Shown piece after piece: positions 27,259-36,141 of a stretch of DNA of 64,000 nucleotides. Source of the stretch: Bacteroides ndongoniae (GTDB lineage Bacteria; Bacteroidota; Bacteroidia; Bacteroidales; Bacteroidaceae); assembly GCF_900108345.1 (NCBI RefSeq), contig NZ_FNVV01000014.1, positions 1,845,664-1,909,663 on the forward strand. Reading direction: 5' to 3'. Numbering within the stretch: the stretch's first letter is position 1; each line of letters opens with the position of its first letter. The position numbers and the translations under genes are program-made. The notes under the pieces were generated by a model. The model was not told the origin of the DNA, ran no database searches, and saw nothing but the letters and a program-made list of their open reading frames with translations.

Positions 27259-27309
27259 TAAGCGCAGATTAGCACAAAAGCATTTTAGCTCCGTGACAAT
27301 CTGCGCTTT
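27259..27309. terminator. Bidirectional-looking terminator between cdsA and the NigD-like gene
   Basis: Perfect 10-bp arms AGCGCAGATT (27261-27270) and AATCTGCGCT (27298-27307) with a 27-base loop. Leftward it is followed by TTATTTTTTGTT, rightward by TTTCC. It lies in a convergent gap. Confidence 0.65.
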
Positions 27310-27449
27310 CCATTACGCCATCTGCTTGGAGTATATATTCATCGATTCTCCATAAATAAAGTGGAGTCATTCTACACTCTTTGCCTATCACAGACAAAGT
27401 TACAATAGGATGGCTTCGGAAATAAATACAAGGGACTCAATTAAAAGAA

Positions 27450-28208
27450 TTAACGTAGCTGAACCTCTTCTAAACTCTTTTGCTCAAAATTATCAGGTAC
27501 TGTAACCGCCTGAGGAGTAGAAAAATCACATGTCAGCTCCACTTCACCGTTCACCTCCGAGTTTAAAGTCAGTTTCATACCTTTGGCTTCGGAAGGTATA
27601 TCCAGACTTTGCAAACTAAAGGACACAATGCTGGGATAAGGATTACGATAGCCCGACAGGTTATCGTAGTCGTTGTAACGCAATTGTAAGTGAATATAGC
27701 CTTCTTCGTCGTAGTACTCGGCATCATCTTGAGGTCTTACCAGACTGATGCGATGCTTGGTATCATCCTTCGGCAGTATTTGGTAGAAAAAAAGATTGAG
27801 ATAACCACCGCTCACTCCGATATCACCTTTATATATAAGAAGAGGATCGTTACCGAATTCTTCCTCATTCTCGGGGGTAAGCACTTCCACACTCTTGGTC
27901 AGAACTTCTGTCATACTCAAAATTTTCACCGCATGGTCATAACCTGCATATTCATCGGACAAGGGGTTGAAAACAGTTATTACCCGCTGCCCATCCACCG
28001 CTTCATACCAACCTAAATCTACGTTGACAGGCCACAACGTGCCCCACACATCACAATCCAAGTAAAAAGCATTTCCCGTAGTACGCACAGTGGCCCACAG
28101 GGGTGGAGTAAAATCGCCAACTGAATACCCCTCATCATCATCGCACGATTGGAGTATGGGCATCAGGGCCATACACAATGAAAGTAGCAACCAATGTATC
28201 TTTTTCAT
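27450..28208 (-). CDS. NigD-like lipoprotein
   Basis: 252 residues from the ATG at 28208; a TTG two codons upstream is not needed. The signal peptide ends in the lipobox LQSC (Cys about 22), followed by DDDEG. The body resembles NigD-like beta-rich Bacteroidetes lipoproteins (YSVGDFTPPLWATVRT, FLDCDVWGTLWPVN-like opening and a C-terminal beta domain). NigD was named from the nigrescin locus of Prevotella, but the family is broad and its function is not known. Probably outer-membrane anchored, monocistronic. Confidence 0.8.
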   Translation of the reverse strand: MKKIHWLLLSLCMALMPILQSCDDDEGYSVGDFTPPLWATVRTTGNAFYLDCDVWGTLWPVNVDLGWYEAVDGQRVITVFNPLSDEYAGYDHAVKILSMTEVLTKSVEVLTPENEEEFGNDPLLIYKGDIGVSGGYLNLFFYQILPKDDTKHRISLVRPQDDAEYYDEEGYIHLQLRYNDYDNLSGYRNPYPSIVSFSLQSLDIPSEAKGMKLTLNSEVNGEVELTCDFSTPQAVTVPDNFEQKSLEEVQLR

Positions 28209-28261
28209 AATCAAAGTTTATTAAGTTTCTAAAAAGTCTTTTTATCAACGGACGTTCACTC

Positions 28262-28306
28262 ATAAAAATACGGGAGCCGGCTATTTACTGCACCAGCTCC
28301 CGTACT
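28262..28306 (-). terminator. Terminator of lpxB
   Basis: Perfect 9-bp arms TACGGGAGC (28269-28277) and GCTCCCGTA (28296-28304), with T-rich runs on both sides; leftward it follows the lpxB stop by 30 bases. Confidence 0.85.
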
Positions 28307-28335
28307 TTTTAACAAATTCTAAACATCTGCGACAA

Positions 28336-29478
28336 TTATCCTTTCTGCTTCAATAACTTCACCATCAGGTGAGCAGCTCGTGCAGGCGCCCCTGGCTCAC
28401 CCAATCGTGATGCCATATAATCATAACCTGCAAGCATCTGGTTGCGATATGTTTCGTCGTACAAAATACGATGCAACTCTTCTCTAATCTGATCGACAGT
28501 CATCAGGTCGGCCACGAGTTCTTTCACGACTTCGCGATTGGCTATCAGGTTAACCAGCGAAATGTAAGGTACCTTCAGCACATGCCGCTTCAAAAAGGCT
28601 ATCACCTTGCCGATAGGTGTATGATAGCACACAGCCTGGGGAACACGCAACAATGCTGTTTCGAGCGTAGCTGTACCCGAAGTAACTAATGCCGCCTGCG
28701 CATGACGAAGCAAAGGATATGTCTGATTGAAAATGACTTTCACTTTCTCCCCGCCTATGTATTGCGCATAGTAGTCGGGCGAAATGCCTGGTGCTCCTGC
28801 CAATACCAACTGATACTCAGGAAAATCAGAGGCTGCCCGAAGCATATCGGGCAGATTATCTTTTATCTCCTGACGACGGCTACCAGCCAGCAAAGCTATA
28901 ATGGGACGGGCATCAAGGCCATTCTTCTGCAAAAAGGCTTCGTGACTTTCAGTATAGCCCTTGCAAAACGAACTTACTTCATCGACCGTAGGATTCCCAA
29001 CATAATGAATAGGATATTGGTGTTTCCCCTCAAAAAAATCGACTTCGAAGGGCAGAATGGAAAACAGTTCGTCTACATCGCGCTTGATATTCTTGATGCG
29101 ATACTCCTTCCATGCCCAAATTTTGGGAGAAATGTAGTAATAAACAGGGATATGCGTATGCGCACGCACAAACTTGGCGATGTTCAGATTGAAACCTGGA
29201 TAGTCGACCAATATCACCACATCGGGCTGCCAGGCCACAATGTCATCCTTACAACGCTTCATGTTGGCAAAGATAGTGCGCAGGTGCATCAGTACGGGTA
29301 TAAAACCCATGTAAGCCAACTCGCGATAGTGCTTCACCCGCGTACCGCCCACTGCCGACATCAGGTCACCGCCAAAAAAACGGAATTCAGCCTGCGCGTC
29401 TTCTTGCTTCAAAGCCGCCATCAAGTGCGACGCATGAAGGTCGCCCGAGGCTTCACCAACGATCAGATAATACTTCAT
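28336..29478 (-). CDS. lpxB: Lipid-A-disaccharide synthase
   Basis: 380 residues, glycosyltransferase family 19. Landmarks: GEASGDLHASHLMAAL at the N terminus, FFGGDLM, ELAYMGFIPVL, the DYPGFNLNIAKF block, YYISPKIWAWK, and LLAGSRRQEI. It joins UDP-2,3-diacylglucosamine to lipid X to build the lipid A disaccharide at the inner membrane. It lies directly downstream of surE on the same strand (69-bp gap, containing AATGAAGAATAAAGG-type repeat), an order seen in other Bacteroides. Confidence 0.96.
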   Translation of the reverse strand: MKYYLIVGEASGDLHASHLMAALKQEDAQAEFRFFGGDLMSAVGGTRVKHYRELAYMGFIPVLMHLRTIFANMKRCKDDIVAWQPDVVILVDYPGFNLNIAKFVRAHTHIPVYYYISPKIWAWKEYRIKNIKRDVDELFSILPFEVDFFEGKHQYPIHYVGNPTVDEVSSFCKGYTESHEAFLQKNGLDARPIIALLAGSRRQEIKDNLPDMLRAASDFPEYQLVLAGAPGISPDYYAQYIGGEKVKVIFNQTYPLLRHAQAALVTSGTATLETALLRVPQAVCYHTPIGKVIAFLKRHVLKVPYISLVNLIANREVVKELVADLMTVDQIREELHRILYDETYRNQMLAGYDYMASRLGEPGAPARAAHLMVKLLKQKG

Positions 29479-29547
29479 AAATGAAGAATAAAGGATAAAG
29501 AATGGAGGCTATCAATGGCATCCACTCTTCATCCTCCGCATTAAATA

Positions 29548-30312
29548 TTAAAACCAGGTTTTCAGTTCGTCAATCAGACCATAAGCTGTCACGTCGACAG
29601 TAATAGGAGTTATGGCTACATAGCCGTTGGCCAGCGCCCAATGATCGTTCTTTTCGTTATCGGCGTCAGTATCAACAAATTCGCCTGTCAGCCAATAGTA
29701 GTGGCTATCACCGCGATGGGCAAAATTCTCCCACTCGTTTGTCCACTGCCCCTTAGCCTGTTCGCAGATGCGCACTCCTTTCAGTTCTTTCGCATCGGGG
29801 AAGTTCACATTCAGACAGGTCAGCGCCGGCAAGCCTTTCTCCAGCACCATGCGGGCAATGTCGCGCACGTAAGGTCCTGCAGCAGTGAAATCAGCATCGG
29901 GTTCGTGACTGCACAAGGAGAAACCGATAGCGGGTACTCCCTTCAGACATCCTTCAATCACAACGCCCATTGTGCCTGAGTAATGAACATTGGTAGCCGA
30001 ATTATCACCATGATTGATACCACCTACTACCAGATCGGGCTTACGGTCGAGTACAGTCTCGAAAGCCAGTTTCACACAATCGGTCGGCGTACCCGAACAT
30101 TTATAAACAGTCAGGCCGACATCCTTGCGAACAATTTGATAGTGAATAGGTTCATTTGTTGTCAGCGCACAAGCCGTGCCCGAACGTGGAGCATCGGGAG
30201 CCATCACCACAATCTCGCCCAACGGACGAAGAAACTTTATCAACTCGCTGATTCCTTTCGACATGATGCCGTCATCATTCGAAATCAATATTAAAGGTCT
30301 TTGATTTTCCAT
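29548..30312 (-). CDS. surE: 5'/3'-nucleotidase SurE
   Basis: 254 residues. The metal-binding N terminus ILISNDDGI (D13, D14) and SGTACALTTNEPI are present, as is GTPTDCVKLA and the GGINHGDNSATNVHYSGTMG-type core (N and S ligands). SurE dephosphorylates nucleoside monophosphates and short polyphosphates. It pairs with lpxB as a transcription unit; the link is positional only. Confidence 0.95.
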   Translation of the reverse strand: MENQRPLILISNDDGIMSKGISELIKFLRPLGEIVVMAPDAPRSGTACALTTNEPIHYQIVRKDVGLTVYKCSGTPTDCVKLAFETVLDRKPDLVVGGINHGDNSATNVHYSGTMGVVIEGCLKGVPAIGFSLCSHEPDADFTAAGPYVRDIARMVLEKGLPALTCLNVNFPDAKELKGVRICEQAKGQWTNEWENFAHRGDSHYYWLTGEFVDTDADNEKNDHWALANGYVAITPITVDVTAYGLIDELKTWF

Positions 30313-30427
30313 ACTTATTCCTTATTAAAACAATGACGCAAAAATAATGATTTCGTATGGAAAAGTAAAATTAAAAAACGGAAGTAAATACATTTCTTAT
30401 TCTACAAATAGTTTCTTTCGTTAAATC

Positions 30428-30491
30428 ATGTAAAGTATACATTACTTTTAATCTTATAACCTTGCATAAATGTAAAGTATACATTACTTTT
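30428..30491 (+). promoter_or_regulatory. Duplicated 22-bp operator of the XRE/membrane protein pair
   Basis: Two identical 22-bp copies, at 30428-30449 and 30470-30491, each contain ATGTAAAGTATACATTAC, a near-palindrome centred on GTATAC. They start 42 bp apart, exactly four helical turns. The second copy overlaps the -7 box and the first lies upstream of the -33 box. The likely ligand is the HTH protein encoded second in the operon (inference). Confidence 0.7.
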
Positions 30492-30492
30492 G
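30462..30492 (+). promoter_or_regulatory. Promoter of the membrane protein/XRE operon
   Basis: TTG (30462-30464), a 20-bp spacer and TACTTTTG (30485-30492) fit the Bacteroides consensus. The -7 box is embedded in operator copy 2. Confidence 0.75.
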
Positions 30493-30518
30493 CAATCATC
30501 AACCAATACATATATATT

Positions 30519-30944
30519 ATGAAAACAAACTATTTGTTACCGCCATCCTACAAAACACCAGGAATGGTATTGAGCCTGCTCTTTGCATGTGGCTGCCTCT
30601 ACGTATTGTTCAGCGAACAAAACGACCTCTTCGGAGAACTCCTGTACAAGATGGGCATCAACAATGCTTTCGACGAAATTTGTATCATAGGCCTGTCTGC
30701 CAGCCTGTTGCTAACAGCCTTTTCGCGCGAAAAAGACGAAGACGAGTGCATCGCCCACCTACGTATGCAAGCCTGGACACTTGCCATTGCCGTCAACTAC
30801 CTGATACTGATAGTAGGCACACTCAGCCTCTACAGTTCGGAGTATCTCTCGTTCGTATTCATCAACATGTTTACGATACCCGTGCTTTTTCTGTTTATCT
30901 TCCAATGGAAACTTTATCGTTTCAGAAAGGACAACCATGAATAA
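30519..30944 (+). CDS. Four-helix membrane protein paired with an XRE regulator
   Basis: 141 residues from the ATG at 30519; an upstream extension would run through the promoter and is rejected. Four hydrophobic helices are visible (MVLSLLFACGCLYVLF, ICIIGLSASLLLTAF, AWTLAIAVNYLILIVGTL, FVFINMFTIPVLFLFIF). A charged loop REKDEDEC lies between helices 2 and 3. No family name is certain; small integral membrane proteins overlapped by an XRE regulator are common in Firmicutes and Bacteroidetes. It overlaps the next gene by 8 bp, so translation is coupled. Confidence 0.7.
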   Translation: MKTNYLLPPSYKTPGMVLSLLFACGCLYVLFSEQNDLFGELLYKMGINNAFDEICIIGLSASLLLTAFSREKDEDECIAHLRMQAWTLAIAVNYLILIVGTLSLYSSEYLSFVFINMFTIPVLFLFIFQWKLYRFRKDNHE

Positions 30945-31137
30945 TACCTTAAAAGTGCAACGTGCCATCATAGGCATGACCCAACAGCAGCTGGCTGAAG
31001 CGGTCGGCGTAAGCCGGCAGACCATCAATGCCATCGAAACCAAAAAATACGTCCCCTCTACCGTACTGGCCTTAAAAATAGCCCGTACATTTGGCAAACC
31101 TGTTGAGGAAGTATTTCAACTTGAAGAAGGTGAATAA
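30937..31137 (+). CDS. Small XRE-family transcriptional regulator
   Basis: 66 residues, essentially one Cro/cI helix-turn-helix (MTQQQLAEAVGVSRQTINAIE at 14-34) followed by the common tail YVPSTVLALKIARTFGKPVEEVF. Minimal regulators of this kind usually repress their own operon. The two 22-bp palindromic repeats at the promoter fit that, with the membrane protein as a possible antagonist or sensor (inference). It overlaps the preceding gene by 8 bp. Confidence 0.85.
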   Translation: MNNTLKVQRAIIGMTQQQLAEAVGVSRQTINAIETKKYVPSTVLALKIARTFGKPVEEVFQLEEGE

Positions 31138-31169
31138 TCTCCCCTCTTCAGTACCTATGCCCCAGATAA

Positions 31170-31216
31170 CCGAAGACAAAGTCTCGAATAAGCCGCGCTT
31201 TGTCCTCGGCTTTCTG
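31170..31216 (+). terminator. Terminator of the XRE operon
   Basis: CCGAAGACAAAG (31170-31181) pairs with CTTTGTCCTCGG (31198-31209), one mismatch, followed by CTTTCT. Confidence 0.65.
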
Positions 31217-31302
31217 TCTGCTTATGGAGATGTAAACATCCGAATTTGTCTGCAAACATGATTTTTACTATCTTCGCAACGATCTAAAAATATACAAGTC
31301 AA

Positions 31303-31782
31303 ATGATAGCAGACATTCTACTCATCGTCTTCGGCATCATCTGCCTGCTGGTAGGCTTGGCCGGCTGTATTCTTCCTGCCTTACCAGGCCCTCCGTTGGC
31401 TTATATCGGCATGCTTCTGCTCCATTTCACCGATCGTGCCCAGTTCAGCACCATCGAGCTAGTAGTGTGGCTCGTGCTGGTCATCCTCATCCAAGTACTC
31501 GACTATTTCGTGCCCCTATTAGGTGCTAAATATAGCGGAGGCACACGTTGGGGCACACGTGGCTGTCTGGCAGGTACCCTTGTCGGCCTATTTTTCATGC
31601 CTTGGGGAATTATCCTTGGTCCGTTTTTAGGCGCATTTGTAGGCGAATTGCTGGGAGGGCGCGAAACCAAAGACGCCTTACGTTCAGGCCTTGGCTCTCT
31701 GATAGGTTTTCTGCTCGGCACTGCCCTGAAGTGCGCCCTGTGCGGATACTTCATCTGGAAGTTTACCATAGCCCTGCTCTGA
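31303..31782 (+). CDS. DUF456 membrane protein
   Basis: 159 residues with four to five hydrophobic helices rich in Gly (LLIVFGIICLLVGLAGCILPALPGPPLAYIGMLLLHF at the start). The family-typical glycine-rich loops KYSGGTRWGTRGCLAGTLVG and PFLGAFVGELLGGR follow. DUF456 proteins are conserved inner-membrane proteins of unknown function. A near-consensus promoter precedes it (TTTG near 31246, 20 bp, TATCTTCG near 31269). Confidence 0.85.
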   Translation: MIADILLIVFGIICLLVGLAGCILPALPGPPLAYIGMLLLHFTDRAQFSTIELVVWLVLVILIQVLDYFVPLLGAKYSGGTRWGTRGCLAGTLVGLFFMPWGIILGPFLGAFVGELLGGRETKDALRSGLGSLIGFLLGTALKCALCGYFIWKFTIALL

Positions 31783-32058
31783 TTCCCTCAATCCTCCCTG
31801 CAAGCATTCAAATAAATCTTAATCTTCACCAAGCGCAAAGGCAAAACTCAAAGATTTCCAATATAATTCCGTATATTTGCCCCCTGATGGAGAAAAGTAC
31901 TCGACGAAAGCGGCAGGCTTGACAAAATCATTTCAAGTACCTCCGAAGTTATTAACAAAAAGGGCGACTTATCAACCGTTTTTGCAATCTCCTCCGGATT
32001 TTTGCAGGCGCTATCAGAAATAATCACTTATTTCGCCGCCGATAAAAATATTGAGAAT

Positions 32059-32823
32059 ATGGGAAAAATTATTGCAATGGCAAACCAAAAGGGTGGAGTA
32101 GGCAAAACAACTACCACCATCAATCTGGCGGCATCGCTGGCCACCCTTGAGAAAAAAGTGCTCGTTGTAGACGCCGACCCGCAGGCCAACGCCTCTTCGG
32201 GACTTGGAGTAGACATCAAACAAGCCGAATGCACTATCTACGAGTGCATTATCGATCGTGCCAATGTGCGTGAAGCAATCCATGACACCGAGATTGAAAC
32301 GCTCAAGGTTATCTCTTCTCACATCAATTTAGTAGGCGCCGAAATCGAAATGCTCAACCTGAAGAACCGCGAACGGATACTGAAGGAAGTGCTTTCACCA
32401 CTAAAGAATGAATTTGATTATATTTTAATCGACTGTTCTCCTTCGCTGGGACTGATTACTGTGAACGCACTTACCGCTGCCGACTCGGTCATCATCCCCG
32501 TGCAAGCCGAATATTTCGCGCTGGAAGGAATCAGTAAACTGCTGAACACTATTAAAATCATCAAGTCGAAACTGAATCCGGCCTTGGAAATAGAAGGTTT
32601 CTTGCTGACCATGTACGACTCACGTCTACGACAGGCCAACCAGATATATGACGAAGTTAAACGCCATTTCCAAGAACTGGTATTCAAAACCGTCATACAA
32701 CGCAACGTCAAACTGAGCGAAGCACCCAGTTATGGCTTGCCAACTATCCTTTACGATGCCGACTCGACCGGAGCCAAAAATCACATGGCATTGGCCAAAG
32801 AGCTGATAGAAAGAGAAAAATAA
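32059..32823 (+). CDS. parA: Chromosome partitioning ATPase ParA (Soj)
   Basis: 254 residues from the ATG at 32059 (MGKIIAMANQKGGVGKTT); a longer frame starts in the leader. The deviant Walker A KGGVGKTT is at 11-18, with DADPQANASSG and DCSPSLG as the other nucleotide motifs. ParA forms ATP-dependent dimers on DNA and segregates ParB-parS complexes. A -7 box TATATTTG at 31872-31879 implies a leader of about 170 bases. parB follows after 23 bp. Confidence 0.96.
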   Translation: MGKIIAMANQKGGVGKTTTTINLAASLATLEKKVLVVDADPQANASSGLGVDIKQAECTIYECIIDRANVREAIHDTEIETLKVISSHINLVGAEIEMLNLKNRERILKEVLSPLKNEFDYILIDCSPSLGLITVNALTAADSVIIPVQAEYFALEGISKLLNTIKIIKSKLNPALEIEGFLLTMYDSRLRQANQIYDEVKRHFQELVFKTVIQRNVKLSEAPSYGLPTILYDADSTGAKNHMALAKELIEREK

Positions 32824-32846
32824 CAGGAAAAGAGAATTTGTAAAAT

Positions 32847-33737
32847 ATGGCACAAAAAAGAAATGCATTAGGACGCGGCCTGGACGCCTTGCTCTCCATG
32901 GACGACGTAAAGACTGAAGGCTCCTCCTCCATCAACGAGATCGAGCTGTCGAAAATCGTCGTCAACCCCAACCAGCCGCGACGCGAATTCGACCCCGTAG
33001 CCTTGCAGGAACTGGCCGACTCCATCGCCGAAATAGGTATCATCCAGCCTATCACCCTGCGTAAGCTATCCGACGACGAATATCAAATCATCGCCGGCGA
33101 ACGTCGTTTTCGCGCTTCACAGATGGCAGGCCTCACCAGCATACCCGCCTACATCCGTACTGCCGACGACGAAAATGTAATGGAAATGGCCCTCATTGAG
33201 AACATCCAACGTGAGGACCTGAATTCCGTCGAAATAGCCTTGGCCTATCAGCACCTGCTCGAACAATACGGGCTGACACAAGAGCGTCTCAGCGAACGCG
33301 TCGGCAAGAAGCGTACCACCATAGCCAATTACCTGCGACTTCTGAAACTACCTGCCCCTGTACAGATAGGATTGCAAAACAAGTTGATAGACATGGGGCA
33401 TGCCCGTGCACTGGTAACCTTGGGCGACCCGAAGTTACAAGTCAAGATATTCGAAGAAATACTGGAACATGGCTACTCCGTACGCAAAGTCGAAGAAATT
33501 GTAAAATCGCTCAGCGAAGGCGAAACCGTCAAAAGCGGAAGTCGCAAAATAGCCCCCAAACGAGCCAAGCTGCCCGAAGAATTCAACATGCTGAAACAGC
33601 AACTGTCCGGCTTCTTCAATACCAAAGTGCAGTTGACCTGTTCAGAGAAAGGAAAAGGGAAAATCAGCATCCCGTTCAACAACGAAGAAGAACTGGAACG
33701 CATCATCGGTATTCTTGATACTCTAAAAAATAAATGA
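32847..33737 (+). CDS. parB: Chromosome partitioning protein ParB
   Basis: 296 residues. The N-terminal tag QKRNALGRGLDALLSMDD is the ParA-contacting motif; the ParB/Sulfiredoxin domain carries GERRFRASQMAGL (CTPase box); the HTH includes QERLSERVGKKRTTIANYLRLL. The C-terminal dimer domain follows. It binds parS and slides as a CTP clamp. No parS-like 16-mer was found by eye in this window. It overlaps the next gene by 4 bp (ATGA). Confidence 0.95.
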   Translation: MAQKRNALGRGLDALLSMDDVKTEGSSSINEIELSKIVVNPNQPRREFDPVALQELADSIAEIGIIQPITLRKLSDDEYQIIAGERRFRASQMAGLTSIPAYIRTADDENVMEMALIENIQREDLNSVEIALAYQHLLEQYGLTQERLSERVGKKRTTIANYLRLLKLPAPVQIGLQNKLIDMGHARALVTLGDPKLQVKIFEEILEHGYSVRKVEEIVKSLSEGETVKSGSRKIAPKRAKLPEEFNMLKQQLSGFFNTKVQLTCSEKGKGKISIPFNNEEELERIIGILDTLKNK

Positions 33738-34597
33738 CAAGAAGAAATACTACATATCACGTGATTATTGCCCTGCTCTTTTGCACCCTGCAAATGGCGG
33801 GGATTGCCGTGTATGGGCAAAACCGTCCGCGAGCCGCTTCCAAAAGAATGCACTCACTGACAGCTGATACCACCAATTCAGTACGTCCACAGGCCATCGG
33901 ATTAGCAGCAGACAGTCTGAGCATCGTACCGACAGACTCCACACTGACCGAAGTGGCCGATACCCCCGACTCATTATCCGTAGCAGACAGTATCGCTGCC
34001 GAAAACAGAAGAAAAATGCTTGAAATGACTTCGGCTACCAGCCCGCAGGTCAAGCCCACCCCAACCGACAGCCTGCAACAAGACCTCAACCGAAAAGTTT
34101 GGGTTCCCAATCCGACCAAAGCTACATGGCTTGCCCTTGTCATCCCAGGTGGCGGACAGATATACAACCGAAAATTCTGGAAACTCCCCATCTTCTATGG
34201 AGGATTTGCCGGATGTGCCTATGCCTTGACATGGAACAGCAAGATGTACAAAGACTATTCGAATGCCTATAAAGACGCCGTCAACGAAAAATGGGATTCG
34301 AACAGCATTTTGGACTTATTGCCACCAGGATATTTGGACCGCGTTTCGAAAACCCAATTGACAGAAACCCTCCGGAAACGAAAAGACACCTTCCGCCGAT
34401 ACCGTGATATGAGTATCTTTGCATTTATCGGAGTATATCTGCTATCGGTAGTCGATGCATACGTCGACGCCGAATTGTCCAACTTCGACATCAGCCCCGA
34501 CCTGAGCATGCGTGTCGAACCGGCCATCATCAACAACAATCAGAGCAGTAGTTTCTCCAGCAAATCGCTTGGAGTACAATGCAGCTTCCGATTCTAA
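33734..34597 (+). CDS. DUF5683 envelope protein
   Basis: 287 residues with an N-terminal hydrophobic signal segment, a Ser/Thr/Asp-rich linker (about 35-115), then the family block VPNPTKATWLALVIPGGGQIYNRKFWKLPIFYGGFAGCAYALTWN, of which the P-G-G-G-Q-I-Y-N core is diagnostic. A second hydrophobic helix (FAFIGVYLLSVVDAYVDA) and a short beta C terminus follow. Function unknown; the location between parB and a lytic transglycosylase is widely kept in Bacteroidetes and hints at an envelope or division role (inference). The start overlaps the parB stop. Confidence 0.85.
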   Translation: MTRRNTTYHVIIALLFCTLQMAGIAVYGQNRPRAASKRMHSLTADTTNSVRPQAIGLAADSLSIVPTDSTLTEVADTPDSLSVADSIAAENRRKMLEMTSATSPQVKPTPTDSLQQDLNRKVWVPNPTKATWLALVIPGGGQIYNRKFWKLPIFYGGFAGCAYALTWNSKMYKDYSNAYKDAVNEKWDSNSILDLLPPGYLDRVSKTQLTETLRKRKDTFRRYRDMSIFAFIGVYLLSVVDAYVDAELSNFDISPDLSMRVEPAIINNNQSSSFSSKSLGVQCSFRF

Positions 34598-34627
34598 GAA
34601 AAGACAATCTTATTAAAGCACATTATA

Positions 34628-35944
34628 ATGATAACCATGATAACAAAAAATATACGTCTGAAGCAAATCATAGCAACTTCCGCCTTGCTTCTATGCACCC
34701 TGCTGCCTACCACCACCCACGCACAGAATAGCGTAGACGTGCTGATACACGAGAACGGGACCGAGCGTAAGGAAACAATTGATTTGCCTGTAAGTATGAC
34801 CTATCCGCTAGACAGCCTGTTAAACGACTGGAAAGCCAAAACATACATCGACTTAGGAAAGGATTGCAGCACTTCACCAGACAATCCGCTGTTCAGCGAT
34901 TCTGTATACATGGATCGTTTGGCCAAGATGCCAACTATTATGGAGATGCCTTACAATGAAATCGTACGCAAGTTCATCGACATGTACACCAGCCGCCTGC
35001 GTTCACAAGTAGCTTTTATGCTCAGTGCCTGCAATTTCTACATGCCCATTTTCGAAGAAGCACTCGATGCCTATAACTTACCGTTAGAACTGCGCTACCT
35101 GCCCATCATCGAGTCAGCCCTCAACCCTTCGGCCGTATCGCGTGCAGGTGCAGCAGGCCTATGGCAATTCATGATCAGTACAGGCAAACTCTACGGTTTG
35201 GAGAGTAACAGCCTAGTAGACGAACGCCGTGACCCCATCAAAGCAACTTGGGCCGCCGCCCGCTACCTGAAAGACATGTACGACATCTATAAAGACTGGA
35301 ATCTGGTCATAGCCGCTTATAACTGCGGTCCCGGCACTATCAACAAAGCTATCCGTCGTTCGGGAGGTCAAACCGACTACTGGGCCATCTACAACTATTT
35401 GCCTCGCGAAACACGCGGATATGTACCCGCCTTTATTGCAGCCAATTATGTGATGACTTACTATTGCAAGCACAACATCTGTCCCATGGAGACCAACATT
35501 CCTGATGCCACCGACACCGTGCAAGTAAGCCGCAATCTGCACTTTGAACAGATAGCCGATATTTGTGGCGTGCCGCTGGATGAAATAAAAAGTCTGAATC
35601 CTCAATACAAACGTAGCATTATCCCCGGCGAAAGCAAACCTCAAACCCTGCGCCTGCCTGTTACTGCCATCAGTACATTCATTGACCGTCAGGACACCAT
35701 CTACACACACCGCCAGGCAGAACTGTTCAAAAATCGCCGTACTGTATCTGTAGCCAGCACCAGCCGTTCATCAAAGAGCAGCAGTACAGCCAATGGAGAC
35801 GTGACCTACTACCGCATCAAAAACGGTGATACCCTGGGAGGTATAGCTGAGCGGTACGGAGTAAGTGTAAAACGGTTGAGAGAATGGAATGGACTCAGGA
35901 ACAACAATATACGAGCTGGGAAGACCCTGAAGATATACAAATAA
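34628..35944 (+). CDS. Membrane-bound lytic transglycosylase with LysM
   Basis: 438 residues. Signal peptide at the N terminus (second ATG at 34637 also possible). The SLT domain begins around residue 130, with the catalytic glutamate in LPIIESALNPSA (about 161) followed by GAAGLWQFM and the AAYNCGPG block. A C-terminal LysM module (about 393-438, YRIKNGDTLGGIAERYGV) binds peptidoglycan, and an earlier degenerate LysM lies around 310-350. MltD-like: it cleaves glycan strands to 1,6-anhydromuropeptides. Last gene of parA-parB-DUF5683, ending in a strong terminator. Confidence 0.9.
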   Translation: MITMITKNIRLKQIIATSALLLCTLLPTTTHAQNSVDVLIHENGTERKETIDLPVSMTYPLDSLLNDWKAKTYIDLGKDCSTSPDNPLFSDSVYMDRLAKMPTIMEMPYNEIVRKFIDMYTSRLRSQVAFMLSACNFYMPIFEEALDAYNLPLELRYLPIIESALNPSAVSRAGAAGLWQFMISTGKLYGLESNSLVDERRDPIKATWAAARYLKDMYDIYKDWNLVIAAYNCGPGTINKAIRRSGGQTDYWAIYNYLPRETRGYVPAFIAANYVMTYYCKHNICPMETNIPDATDTVQVSRNLHFEQIADICGVPLDEIKSLNPQYKRSIIPGESKPQTLRLPVTAISTFIDRQDTIYTHRQAELFKNRRTVSVASTSRSSKSSSTANGDVTYYRIKNGDTLGGIAERYGVSVKRLREWNGLRNNNIRAGKTLKIYK

Positions 35945-35949
35945 ATCTT

Positions 35950-35987
35950 GTTCAAGTTTCTCAAATGAGAAACTTGAACTATTTTAT
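35950..35987 (+). terminator. Terminator of the parAB operon
   Basis: Perfect 14-bp arms GTTCAAGTTTCTCA and TGAGAAACTTGAAC with a 2-base loop, then TATTTTAT, 5 bases after the stop. Confidence 0.9.
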
Positions 35988-36078
35988 CCCAATACTTTCT
36001 AACCTACAATTAAGCGACCGAAAGCACTTACCTTTAACTCGTCATTTGCAAATATTCGTGTTTTAACAACCAAAACAC

Positions 36079-36108
36079 TTGCAAGCTTTTGAAAAATACT
36101 TATTTTTG
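36079..36108 (+). promoter_or_regulatory. Promoter of the RelA/SpoT gene
   Basis: TTG (36079-36081), a 19-bp spacer and TATTTTTG (36101-36108). The gene has an AAGGAGG ribosome site at about 36127-36133, unusually strong for this genome. Confidence 0.75.
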
Positions 36109-36141
36109 CAAAAAAGAGAGTGAAACAAGGAGGAACACTGT

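Noticed and set aside
31887..31922. 11-codon basic frame in the parA leader
   Set aside because: Too short and without a ribosome site; likely chance.
32847..33737. parS site near parB
   Set aside because: I found no 16-mer resembling parS by eye in or around the operon; no claim is made.
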